DNA of 64,000 bases from NCBI RefSeq assembly GCF_013410565.1, contig NZ_JACCFO010000001.1, forward strand, positions 868,001-932,000. The letters are read 5' to 3'. This document shows, piece after piece, positions 18,043 through 26,114 of the stretch; the stretch's first letter is position 1, and each line of letters begins with the position of its first letter. The stretch comes from Streptomonospora nanhaiensis. GTDB taxonomy: Bacteria; Actinomycetota; Actinomycetes; Streptosporangiales; Streptosporangiaceae. The translations under genes were made by a program, and so were the position numbers. The notes under the pieces were generated by a model. The model was not told where the DNA came from and ran no database searches. It worked only from the letters and a program-made list of their open reading frames with translations.

Positions 18043-19047
18043 TCACCGCGCGCCGCGCAGCTGAAGCAGGTAGGCCGCGGTCACCGCGACGGCACGGTCG
18101 CCGTCCCGCGCCAACTCCTCCAGCGCGCGCCCGGCCGCGGGCCCCGGGATGTCCGCCAGCGCCTGGGTCAGCCACACGCGCGCAGGGGGCCGGGTCGCGG
18201 TGTCGGCCAGGCGGTCGACGATCCCGGCCGCGATCCGGTCGGCGGTCGCGGTGTCGCCCGCCAGCGCGCCCAGCGCGTCGGCCGCCTCGGTGTCGTTGCG
18301 CCCCTCCGCGACCATCTCCACGAGCACCGGCGCCGCGTCGGCCACCCCCCGCACCCCCAGCGCCAGCGCCGCGGGCCCGCGGACCGCGGCGTCGGGGTCG
18401 GCCAGGGCCTCCCGCAGCCGGGCGGTGGCCTCGTCCCCGGGTATCTCGGCGAGGGACCGCACGGCCCGTTCCCGCACCGCGGCCTCCGGTGAGCCCAGGC
18501 CCTCGGCCAGCGGCGCCACGCCGCTGTCGCCCGCACGAGCCAGCGCCCAGCGCAGGGCGCCGGCGACGTGCGGATCGGTCTCCCTCAGCACCGCATCGGC
18601 CAGTGCCTCCACCGGTGCCGCGGCGTCCTCGCCCGAGGAGAGGGCCGCGCGCTGGCGCACGCCGGCCCTGGCGGACCCCAGCGCCTGGAGGAAGGCGACG
18701 ACCTGGAGGACGTCCGCCCAGTCGGCGGGTTCCGCGGCGTCGATCCGTTGCAGCCGCGTGAGCAGCTCGGTCTCGGCCGCGATCCGCTCGCGCGTGTGGC
18801 GGATGAGGTCGCGGACGAGCGTCGCGGGCGTGAAGCCGGGGTCGTCGAGCGCCCGCCCGATCTCCCGCAGCGGCAGCCCCAGCGACCGCAGGATCTCGAT
18901 GTGCAGGATGCGGCGGATGTCCTCGCCGGAGTACTCCCGGTAGCCCGAGCCCGTCCGGGCCGAGGGGCGCACCAGGCCCAGCGCCTCGTAGTGCCGCAGC
19001 ATGCGGGCGCTGACCCCGGAGCGCCGGGCCACCTCACCGATCAACAC
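18043..19047 (-). CDS. MerR-family regulator with HEAT-repeat domain
   Basis: This 334-residue protein fuses an N-terminal MerR winged helix (IGEVARRSGVSARMLRHYEALGLV, with SGYREY in the wing, residues 3-41) and dimerisation helix to a C-terminal array of HEAT-like alpha repeats (residues 130-330; repeated DPDAAVRGPAALAL-type units). MerR proteins activate promoters with an overlong spacer; the HEAT part probably binds a partner protein. The GTG start is 3 bp after the stop of the HEAT-protein gene at 19051-19722, so the two are co-transcribed. A MerR-type promoter heads the operon, implying autoregulation. The inducer is unknown. Confidence 0.85.
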   Translation of the reverse strand: MLIGEVARRSGVSARMLRHYEALGLVRPSARTGSGYREYSGEDIRRILHIEILRSLGLPLREIGRALDDPGFTPATLVRDLIRHTRERIAAETELLTRLQRIDAAEPADWADVLQVVAFLQALGSARAGVRQRAALSSGEDAAAPVEALADAVLRETDPHVAGALRWALARAGDSGVAPLAEGLGSPEAAVRERAVRSLAEIPGDEATARLREALADPDAAVRGPAALALGVRGVADAAPVLVEMVAEGRNDTEAADALGALAGDTATADRIAAGIVDRLADTATRPPARVWLTQALADIPGPAAGRALEELARDGDRAVAVTAAYLLQLRGAR

Positions 19048-19050
19048 GTC

Positions 19051-19722
19051 CTAGTGTCCCCCCTGGCCGGACCCGCCCAGGGCCACGACGCGCTTGGCCT
19101 CCTCGATCGCGAACGCGAACGCGGCGTCGGGGTCCTCCAGCAGCCGCTCCGTGGCGAGCGCGTGGGCGCGCACGCCGGAGGCGGGCGCCGCCTTCGCGGC
19201 GCGCAGCGCCGGCACGGCGGCCTCGCCCAGCGCGACCAGCGCCCGGCTGAGGCTCAGCTGCGTCTCGCGCCCGCCGCGGCCCAGCTGCGTCGCCAGCACC
19301 TCGGCCAAGCCGGCCGCCTCGCCCTCCGGCACGAGCACCACCGCGGCCCGCCAGGCGCTCCGCGCCACCTCATCGTCGGCGTCGGTCAGCAGCTCCCGGG
19401 TGATCGCCGGCCACGCCCGCCGGTCCGCGATCTTGGACAGCGTGTGCAGGGCCTGGCTGCGGGCCTGGGCGCACTCGGCGCGCACCTCGCGCAGCAGCGG
19501 GGGCAGCGCCGCCTCCACCGGGTGGCGGGTGAGCGCCCAGCTCAGCATGTCGCGGACGAAGAACTCCGGCTCCACCGCGCAGCGCTCGACGAGCGTGTCG
19601 ACGAAGCGCGGGTCCGGCGCCGTGCCGACCGCCATGGCCGCCCGCAGGCGCACGGAGGACCTGCCGTCCCGCAGAGCCCGGAGCGCGCGCCGCGCATGGG
19701 TGTCCTGGTTCGCCGTGGTCAT
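19051..19722 (-). CDS. HEAT-repeat protein co-transcribed with MerR regulator
   Basis: The 223-residue protein consists of HEAT-like helical repeats (DPRFVDTLVERCAVE, VRDMLSWALTRHPVEAALPPLLREV, DADDEVARSAWRAAVVLV). It has no signal or membrane segment. HEAT arrays bind proteins or nucleic acids; no enzyme motif is seen. The ATG has a near-perfect AGGAGGTGG. It is the first gene of the operon, with the MerR-HEAT gene 3 bp downstream, and the MerR-type operator/promoter lies 24 bp upstream. The repeats of the two proteins may interact (inference). Confidence 0.8.
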   Translation of the reverse strand: MTTANQDTHARRALRALRDGRSSVRLRAAMAVGTAPDPRFVDTLVERCAVEPEFFVRDMLSWALTRHPVEAALPPLLREVRAECAQARSQALHTLSKIADRRAWPAITRELLTDADDEVARSAWRAAVVLVPEGEAAGLAEVLATQLGRGGRETQLSLSRALVALGEAAVPALRAAKAAPASGVRAHALATERLLEDPDAAFAFAIEEAKRVVALGGSGQGGH

Positions 19723-19745
19723 GGGGACCACCTCCTCGGACACGC

Positions 19746-19776
19746 AGTAAAGCCCTTGCCACCGTGTCAAGGTCAA
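19746..19776 (-). promoter_or_regulatory. MerR-type promoter with 19-bp spacer and inverted-repeat operator
   Basis: On the minus strand TTGACC (19776-19771) and TTTACT (19751-19746) are separated by 19 bp. The dyad CCTTG-N9-CAAGG (19754-19772) fills that spacer. An overlong spacer carrying a dyad is the hallmark of MerR-activated promoters. Confidence 0.85.
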
Positions 19777-19829
19777 CCGGCGCTCCCGTCCGCCCCACGC
19801 CCCTGCCCCCGCACCCCTCCTGCGCGAAC

Positions 19830-22094
19830 CTATCCGCCCCGCACCCGGCCCCCGGCCGCCCGGTCGGCCTCGTAGCCGGCGGCGAGGTGGCGCCGCAGCG
19901 CCTCGTGCCGGAACTGGTAGTGCGCGCCGAACTGGCGGAGCACCTCCCACCTGCGCGCGTCGGCGAGGAACGTGGCCAGCCGCAGCGGAAGCCTGCCGCG
20001 GGCGGCCAGCCACAGGAGGACGGGGACATAGGGCGTCCACGCGGTGAACATCATGGCCGCCGCGACACCGCCCGGCACCAGGGCCGTCCCCGCGGCCCAG
20101 CCGCCCATGCCGAGGTCGCCGCCGAAGGCCACGGCCGTCCCGGCGCCCGAGGCGAACCCCACCGCCACGCCGAACATGGCCGTCAACGCCAGGCTCGCGG
20201 TCCGGTCCCTGGCCAGCGTGCTCGTCGGGGTGGCCGCGCGGACGGTGGCGACCCGCTTCTCCACCGCCGGGCGGCTCAGCGCCGCCCCGGCGACCAGGCC
20301 GATCACCATACCGGCCGCGACCGCGACGACGACCGCGATCAGCAGCCCCAGGACGGCGGTGTCGGCCCGCGCGGGCGGTGCGGCCGGGGCCCGCCACCCG
20401 GCCGCGGCGCTCGCCGCCAGCACTGCGGCGCCGGCGGCGAGCGCCACCGCGACCACGAAGGACCCGGTGGCCAGCCAGCGCCCGATGGTCGGCAGGTCGA
20501 GCCGGGTCCGGAAGCCGCCGACCGACCGGTCGGCGGACCGTGCCTGGCGGACGCTGGCGTAGGCCAGGTCGAACGCGGCGCCGAGCAGCAGGCCCAGGCA
20601 CGGACCCGCCACCACGCCCAGGCCGCGCCACCCCAGCGGGACGAGCAGCAGCGCCGCCGCCGCCCCGGCGGCGGCACCCCACGCCGTCTCCAGCACCAGG
20701 GGCGCGGCCAGCCCGCGCAGCTCCCACCACGCCAGGGTGCCGCGCCCGGTGCGCCGCGTCCGGGAGGCGAGGAAGCCGAGCCACCGGAGCGGGCGGTCCC
20801 CGCGGTGGTGGGGCCGGTCCCGTTCGCGCCGCTCGGTGTCGACGGAGCGGAGCCGGTCGTCGTAGACCGACGCGAAGAACGCGTCCAGCAGGTAGGACTC
20901 CGCGTCGGGGGCCTCCAGCAGCGGCTCGGGGCCGCGGTCGGCCGGTCCGTGCACGGTCCGCGCCAGGGCCACCATCAGGGGGGTGCTGAGCGCGCGGGCC
21001 AGCGGGCCGTCGGGTTCGGCCCGCAGCCGGTGCCTGACACGCTCCCAGGCGCCGGCGCGGCGCGGCGGTGAGCCCGCGCTGATGTAGTCGACAACCGCGT
21101 CGTCGGCGGTGAGCGGCAGCAGCCCGACGACCGGGGTCCGGTCGAACGCCCGGCCCTGGCCCCGCAGCCACGCGGCGGCCGCGTCGAACTCGGCGGGGCG
21201 GCTGGTCAGCACGAAGGGGAGGTCCGCGTCCAGCAGCGCCTCGGCCGCGAGGTTGCGCGGCCCCATCTCGTCGAAGCCGTCCAGGACGGGCAGTAGGGCG
21301 CCGTGGTCGAACAGGAGCCCCGCGACCGTCTTGGACCTGCCGTCGGCCTCGTCCACGACCACGGTGTCGAAGCCGGCGTAGTCCTGCGCGACCCGTTCGA
21401 CCAGCCAGCCGCGCAGGTCCTGGGAGGTGGGGTCCCACAGCGCGGCCGGCACGTAGACCGGCACCGGCGCGGGGCCGCCCCAGTCGGCGACCGCGTCGAT
21501 CATGCCGAGCGTCAACTGCAGGGCCAGGACCGTCTTGCCCGAACCGCCGGCGCCGACCACGACCAGTCGCCGCCGCGCCGGGGGCTGCCGCGTGAACGCG
21601 GGGAGCACGTCGGCGGTCGTACCCGACCGGGGCAGGTCGCCCGCCCCCGCCTCCAGGCCGGCGGGCACACTCCACTCCACCGCCAGCGGCGGAAACCGCA
21701 TGCGGGTGTGCCATTCGCGGGCCCACTCGCGCCGGGCCTGCCGGGCGAGGTCGGCCTTCAGCCCCGCCAGGTGCTGGGGGCCCAGCGTCCGGCCCGGGCG
21801 GCGCCGGGTCCACACGACCACGCCCGCGACGACGACGGCCGCCACCGCCGCCAGGACCGCCAGCACGCCCACCAGCGCGCGGACGGTGAGGGAGGAGCCC
21901 AGGTGGACCGTTGCCGTGGACGCCAGCCCGACCCCGGCCGCCACCAGGGCGGCGAGCAGCACCGCGACGGCCCGCACCGAGGGGGCGAGCGTGATGTGGA
22001 AGTGCTGGTCGCGCCCCGCGGTGTAGGCGTCCCGTCCGGCGGTGACGGACTGCCCCGTGTGCCCCGACCGCGCCGGGGGCACCGGGGTGCTCAC
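19830..22094 (-). CDS. membrane-anchored NACHT-family NTPase
   Basis: The 754-residue protein begins with a short motif VTAGRDAYTAGRDQHFHI (residues 17-34), followed by two membrane helices (residues 40-60 and 71-95). A STAND/NACHT NTPase core has Walker A GAGGSGKT (181-188), Walker B LLPVLDGFDEM (267-277) and sensor-like FVLTSRPAEF. The last 300 residues hold about eight hydrophobic helices and end with a FRHEALRRHL segment. NACHT proteins are switch ATPases of immunity and conflict systems; this one is probably fixed at the inner membrane. The GTG start overlaps the partner gene's stop by 4 nt. No nuclease or other effector domain is visible in it. Confidence 0.82.
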   Translation of the reverse strand: MSTPVPPARSGHTGQSVTAGRDAYTAGRDQHFHITLAPSVRAVAVLLAALVAAGVGLASTATVHLGSSLTVRALVGVLAVLAAVAAVVVAGVVVWTRRRPGRTLGPQHLAGLKADLARQARREWAREWHTRMRFPPLAVEWSVPAGLEAGAGDLPRSGTTADVLPAFTRQPPARRRLVVVGAGGSGKTVLALQLTLGMIDAVADWGGPAPVPVYVPAALWDPTSQDLRGWLVERVAQDYAGFDTVVVDEADGRSKTVAGLLFDHGALLPVLDGFDEMGPRNLAAEALLDADLPFVLTSRPAEFDAAAAWLRGQGRAFDRTPVVGLLPLTADDAVVDYISAGSPPRRAGAWERVRHRLRAEPDGPLARALSTPLMVALARTVHGPADRGPEPLLEAPDAESYLLDAFFASVYDDRLRSVDTERRERDRPHHRGDRPLRWLGFLASRTRRTGRGTLAWWELRGLAAPLVLETAWGAAAGAAAALLLVPLGWRGLGVVAGPCLGLLLGAAFDLAYASVRQARSADRSVGGFRTRLDLPTIGRWLATGSFVVAVALAAGAAVLAASAAAGWRAPAAPPARADTAVLGLLIAVVVAVAAGMVIGLVAGAALSRPAVEKRVATVRAATPTSTLARDRTASLALTAMFGVAVGFASGAGTAVAFGGDLGMGGWAAGTALVPGGVAAAMMFTAWTPYVPVLLWLAARGRLPLRLATFLADARRWEVLRQFGAHYQFRHEALRRHLAAGYEADRAAGGRVRGG

Positions 22095-22555
22095 CGCCGG
22101 GCGTCCGGTCCGGAGCCGAAGTGCTGGTCACCCCCGGCGGTGAACGCGTCGCGGCCGGCCCGCACCTGCTGCACCGCGCCGACCTCGCCCCCCGACACCG
22201 CCTGCGTGCCGCCCCCGTCTTGCGCCGGGGCCTGGACCAGCCCCGCGCGCAGTTCGGCCAGCAGCGCCTCGGCCGCCGCGCGGGTGCCCGCGTCGTCGGC
22301 GGGCAGCCGGCGCAGCAGGGTCTCCCAGGTGGCCTCCTGGCGGACCACCTCGCGCTCCCGGTCGGCTCCGGAGGCGGCCTCCAGCGCGGCGGCCGACCGG
22401 TCGAGTTCGGCCTGGGCCTCCTGCTCCGCGTCCTCGCCGCCGCCCCGGCGGAACAGCGCCGGGACCTTGCGCACGAGGTCGGCCAGGCCCTGGACAACGG
22501 CCTGCACGATCGCCCGGGCCAATTCGACTTCCACGACGTTCAGGGGATCGGACAC
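22091..22555 (-). CDS. small coiled-coil partner of the NACHT protein
   Basis: The 154-residue product has an N-terminal helix (EVELARAIVQAVVQGLADLV), then a long acidic helical stretch, residues 38-110, probably a coiled coil. The C-terminus repeats the motif at the start of the NACHT protein: VRAGRDAFTAGGDQHF. GTG at 22555 was chosen because GGAGGA lies six bases upstream; GTG at 22561 is too close to it. Its stop overlaps the NACHT start. No known family. The shared motif suggests that the two proteins bind the same thing or each other. Confidence 0.68.
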   Translation of the reverse strand: MSDPLNVVEVELARAIVQAVVQGLADLVRKVPALFRRGGGEDAEQEAQAELDRSAAALEAASGADREREVVRQEATWETLLRRLPADDAGTRAAAEALLAELRAGLVQAPAQDGGGTQAVSGGEVGAVQQVRAGRDAFTAGGDQHFGSGPDARR

Positions 22556-22719
22556 GGCCACTCCTCCACGGCGTACGGCGCTGAATGCGGCGGACGCTCC
22601 AAAATAGCGGCCGAGGCGGCGCGTTCCGAGCCCCGTTTCACGGGGCGGTGGTCGAGGGCATGGCGAAAGATCCGGTCCGGTGCGGCCGTTTTCCGGTGTT
22701 TCCGCCGGTCGCACCGGTT

Positions 22720-23016
22720 TCAGCCGGTGGGGGCCACCGTTCTGCGGAGCCCGGCGAATCCGTTGAGCTGTTCGAACTGCTCGGAGGTCAACGGGTCCGG
22801 GCTGAAGTGCATGGTCTCGTTGCGAATCGCGTTCACGGCCGCGAGGAGTTCGAGGAACACCTCCTGACCCGGATTCCAGCCGAGCTTGTTCCGGTTCTCC
22901 TCGGGGGTGAGCAGGAAACGGTGATTGCCCAGCGTGAGATCGGCCGGCGGCGGGAGCCGGGCGCGCCGTCGGCGCAATCGATTTCGGCGCCTGATCGGCT
23001 CCCGCGCGCAATTCAC
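22720..23016 (-). pseudogene. HEPN-like C-terminal fragment
   Basis: A 98-codon frame ends in a sequence with the pattern FLLTPEENRNKLGW followed by AAVNAIRNETMHFSPDPL. The RNETMH stretch gives R-x4-H, the catalytic motif of HEPN ribonuclease-type domains, and the surroundings look like the end of larger Swt1-like or related proteins. The first 25 codons are an Arg-rich unconvincing sequence and no ribosome binding site is seen, so the N-terminal part is probably lost. Base composition is lower in GC than that of the neighbours. It lies between the NACHT pair and the sugar-acid operon. It could be a complete small protein. Confidence 0.45.
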
Positions 23017-23023
23017 GGTGGTT

Positions 23024-24118
23024 TTACGTCTCCGCCCCGAAGTCCAGGCCGTGGCCCGGGCCGGTTTCGGCCTCGGCCCAGCCGTCGGCGATTTGCACGC
23101 CGCTGGGCGCGGCCAGCGCGCCCAGCGCCGCGAGGGACGCGCGGTCGATGTCCTCCACCATGGCCGCGCGCGGCACGCACAGCGCCAGCTGGGTGGACAG
23201 CTCCGGCAGCAGGTGGGGCGCCACCGGAACGCTGTGGTCGGCGGCCAGCACGGCGATCCGCAGGAACGGGGTGATGCCCCCGACCCGCACCGCGTTGGGC
23301 TGGGCGATGTCGCACACCCCCGCCGCCAGGGCCGCCGCGAACGCGCGCGGGGTGCGCAGGTTCTCCCCGATGGCGAAGGGCACCGCCGTGCGGCGGCGCA
23401 GCTCGGCGTGGGCGGCCAGGTCCTCGGCCGGCAGCGGCTCCTCGATCCAGTGCGGGTCGAAGCGCTCCAGGGCCCGCAGCGCCCGGGCGGCCGCCGGGAG
23501 GTCCCAGCGCTGGTTGGCGTCCAGCATCAGCAGCCGCCGCGGGCCCAGCACCCGCCGCACCTCGGCCACCCGCTCCACGTCGCGGTCCAGGTCGGGCGAG
23601 CCCACCTTGACCTTGACCGCCCGGTGCCCGGCCGCCAGCCATCCGCGCACCTGCTCCAGCAGGTCGGGCAGGTCGTAGTCGAGGTTGACCCCGCTGCCGT
23701 AGGCGGCCACGCGGTCGCGCCGGGCGCCGATCAGCCCCACCAGGCTGCGGCCCGCCGCCCGCGCCGCGAGGTCCCACAGCGCGATGTCCACGGCCGCCGT
23801 CGCCATGGCGGCCAGTCCCCCGGCCCCCGCGTCGGCCAGGTGGGCGGTCAGCTCCGCCCAGCGCGGACCCGGGTCCGGCGCCCGCCCCACCAGCGCGGCC
23901 GGGCAGTCCTCCTCCAGCAGCGCGCGGACCGCGCCGACGCCCACGCGCGGGGTCCACGCGAACCCCGTGCCCACGGCGCCCGAGGCGGTGGTGACGCGGG
24001 TGACCACGAGGTGGTTGTGGGTGACCCCGCCGTCCCAGGGACGGTGCAGCCGCAGCGCCCGCGTCCGCGTGGTGATGGCGGCGATGGTGTCGGCCGTGCC
24101 GTGTCCGGCGGTGCCCAC
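23024..24118 (-). CDS. mandelate racemase/muconate lactonizing enzyme family sugar-acid dehydratase
   Basis: The 364-residue protein is an enolase-superfamily enzyme: Lys169 and Lys171 in VKVKVG, metal ligands Asp200 (LDANQ), Glu226 (IEEPL) and Glu252 (GENL), and His302 in VAPHLLPE. This set fits the mandelate-racemase subgroup, in which a base removes the proton next to a carboxylate and water is lost. Next to KdgD, a sugar-acid (for example glucarate or galactonate-type) dehydratase or a racemase is likely. The GTG has AAGGAGGGG about ten bases upstream, inside the end of kdgD. Last gene of a five-gene operon. Confidence 0.88.
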   Translation of the reverse strand: MGTAGHGTADTIAAITTRTRALRLHRPWDGGVTHNHLVVTRVTTASGAVGTGFAWTPRVGVGAVRALLEEDCPAALVGRAPDPGPRWAELTAHLADAGAGGLAAMATAAVDIALWDLAARAAGRSLVGLIGARRDRVAAYGSGVNLDYDLPDLLEQVRGWLAAGHRAVKVKVGSPDLDRDVERVAEVRRVLGPRRLLMLDANQRWDLPAAARALRALERFDPHWIEEPLPAEDLAAHAELRRRTAVPFAIGENLRTPRAFAAALAAGVCDIAQPNAVRVGGITPFLRIAVLAADHSVPVAPHLLPELSTQLALCVPRAAMVEDIDRASLAALGALAAPSGVQIADGWAEAETGPGHGLDFGAET

Positions 24119-24125
24119 GCGGCGC

Positions 24126-25031
24126 TCACCCCTCCTTGACCGCCGCCAGACCGGCGTCGATGATCGCCGCCAGCCGCGCGGTCTCGTCCTCGGTGGGGTC
24201 GGTGAACGGCGGGCGCACCCCGCCCACCTCGGCGCCGCGCAGCCGGGCGCCCGCCTTGACGAGCGAGACGGCGTAGCCGGGCGCGCGGTCGCGCAGCGCC
24301 GCCAGCGGGCGGTAGAAGACGTCGAGCAGGGTCTCGGCGAGCGGGTCGCCGGCGTGGAAGGCGCGGTAGAAGGCGGTGGCGACCTCGGGCACGAACGCGA
24401 ACGCGGCCGAGGAGTACAGCGGCACGCCGATGGCGGTGTAGGCGGGCACGGTCACCTCGGCGGTGGGCAGCCCGTTGAAGAAGGTGAACCTCTCGCCCTG
24501 GTCGCGCCGCACGGCGGCGACCACGCGGGCCATCCGGTCCAGGTCGCCCAGCCCGTCCTTGATGCCGACCACGCCGGGCAGGGCCGCGACCTCGGCGGCG
24601 GTCTGGGGCGTCAGCGCCAGCGAGCCCCGCTGGTAGACGATCGCGGGGATCGGTACGGCCGAGGTGACGGCGCGGACGTAGTCGGCCAGGCCGCGCTGGG
24701 TGCCGCCCACCAGGTAGGGCGGCAGCAGCAGGATCGCGTCGGCACCCAGGTCGCGGGCTGCGGCGGCCTGCTCCACGGCGGTGCCCAGGCTGCCACCGGC
24801 CCCCGCCACCACGGGCACCCGCCCGCCGGCGACGGCCACGGCCGTGCGCACCACGCGCGCGTGCTCGGCGCTGGAGAGGGCGTGGGCCTCGCCGGTGCCG
24901 CAGGCGGCGAACACCCCGCCGGGCCGGTGGTCGAGCCCGGAGGCGATGTGGCGCTCCAGGGCGGCCTCGTCCAGGCCGCCGCCCCGGTCGAACGGGGTGA
25001 CCGGGAAGAAGAGGATTCCGTCGAAGTCCAT
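24126..25031 (-). CDS. kdgD: 5-dehydro-4-deoxyglucarate dehydratase family protein (DHDPS superfamily)
   Basis: The 301-residue protein fits KdgD: FFPVTPF near residues 8-14, FAACGTGE near 41-48, IVYQR with Tyr133, and the Schiff-base lysine Lys158 in GIKDG, followed by NGLPTAE and LVKAGARLRG. It would turn 5-keto-4-deoxyglucarate into 2,5-dioxopentanoate, water and CO2, in the glucarate/galactarate route leading to 2-oxoglutarate. The upstream gap to the isomerase gene is 135 bp, and the dehydratase follows 7 bp downstream. The pathway is inferred from this enzyme; the final oxidising dehydrogenase is not in the window. Confidence 0.88.
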   Translation of the reverse strand: MDFDGILFFPVTPFDRGGGLDEAALERHIASGLDHRPGGVFAACGTGEAHALSSAEHARVVRTAVAVAGGRVPVVAGAGGSLGTAVEQAAAARDLGADAILLLPPYLVGGTQRGLADYVRAVTSAVPIPAIVYQRGSLALTPQTAAEVAALPGVVGIKDGLGDLDRMARVVAAVRRDQGERFTFFNGLPTAEVTVPAYTAIGVPLYSSAAFAFVPEVATAFYRAFHAGDPLAETLLDVFYRPLAALRDRAPGYAVSLVKAGARLRGAEVGGVRPPFTDPTEDETARLAAIIDAGLAAVKEG

Positions 25032-25166
25032 AGGTGTGGGTTCCCTCCGTGTAGCGGATGGCCCGGCGCGGCCGGGCCGGGGGTGGGGGCGGGCGGCGCG
25101 CCGCGGCGTGCGGCGCCGCGTGCGGTGGGGGCCCGGGGCGCCCCACCGCACGGGTCGTGGCGTGCG

Positions 25167-26114
25167 TCAGCCGAGGTACTCCACGTGCCGCCGGGCCAGC
25201 GTGGCCAGCACGGCGTCGGGGTCGGCCGACCACACGTCGGCGTTGAAGATCTCCACCTCGACGTCGCCGGTGTAGCCCGCGGCCAGCACCGCGGCGTGCA
25301 GTCCGGCGACGTCGGCGCGGCCGTCGCCGACCATGCCCCGGCCCAGCAGCGCGTCGGCGGGCAGCGGCAGGATCCAGTCGCACGCCTGGAAGGAGGCGAT
25401 GCGCGCGCCGGCCCGCGCGATCGCGGAGTGGACGTCGGGGTCCCACCACACGTGGTAGGCGTCGACCACCACGCCGACCTGCCCCGCGGGGAACCGCTCG
25501 GCGATGTCCACCGCCTGGCCGAGCGTGGAGAGCACGGCCCGGTCGGCGCAGAACATCGGGTGCAGCGCCTCCAGGGCCAGGCACACGCCGCGCTCGGCGG
25601 CGTAGGGGGCCAGCTCGGCGATGCCCTCGGCGACCCGCTCGCGGGCGCCGGCGAGGTCGCGGTCGCCCTCGGGCAGTCCGCCCACCACCATCACCAGGCA
25701 GGGCGCGCCCAGTTCGGCGGCCTCGTCCAGCGCGCGCCGGTTGTCGTCCAGGGCGGCGGCGCGGTCGGGGCCGGTGAGGAATCCGCCCCGGCAGTAGGAG
25801 GACACCCGCAGGCCCGCCTCGCGGACCAGGCGCGCGGCCTTGGCCGTGCCGGTCTCGGCCACGGGGCCGCGCCACAGGCCGATGGCGGGGATCCCGGCGC
25901 GCGCGCAGCCCGCGGCGGCCTCGGCCACGCTCCACCGCCGGACGGTGATCTGGTTGAGGGAGAGCCGGGCCAGGCGGGGGTCGCCGGGCCGGGGGGTGGG
26001 CACCCGGGCGGGCGCCATGGAGGGGACGTCCAGCGGGGTGCCGTCGGCGCCGGCGGGCGCCGGCCGCGGTTGCGGGGCGGAGGAGGCGCCGGGCATGGCG
26101 GGTTCGCCGGTCAC
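25167..26114 (-). CDS. sugar phosphate isomerase/epimerase (xylose isomerase-like TIM barrel)
   Basis: The 315-residue protein belongs to the IolE/xylose-isomerase-like TIM-barrel family: LSLNQITVRRWSVAEAAAGC near residues 46-65, ALEALHPMFCADRAVL, then VVVDAYHVWWDP, SFQACDWI and the terminal VEVEIFN with the usual metal-binding Glu and Asp residues. It interconverts sugars or inositol-type keto compounds in the cytoplasm. The GTG start overlaps the DUF993 stop by 4 nt; an ATG 15 nt later is an alternative. It sits in the operon between a DUF993 and a KdgD gene. Confidence 0.82.
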   Translation of the reverse strand: MTGEPAMPGASSAPQPRPAPAGADGTPLDVPSMAPARVPTPRPGDPRLARLSLNQITVRRWSVAEAAAGCARAGIPAIGLWRGPVAETGTAKAARLVREAGLRVSSYCRGGFLTGPDRAAALDDNRRALDEAAELGAPCLVMVVGGLPEGDRDLAGARERVAEGIAELAPYAAERGVCLALEALHPMFCADRAVLSTLGQAVDIAERFPAGQVGVVVDAYHVWWDPDVHSAIARAGARIASFQACDWILPLPADALLGRGMVGDGRADVAGLHAAVLAAGYTGDVEVEIFNADVWSADPDAVLATLARRHVEYLG

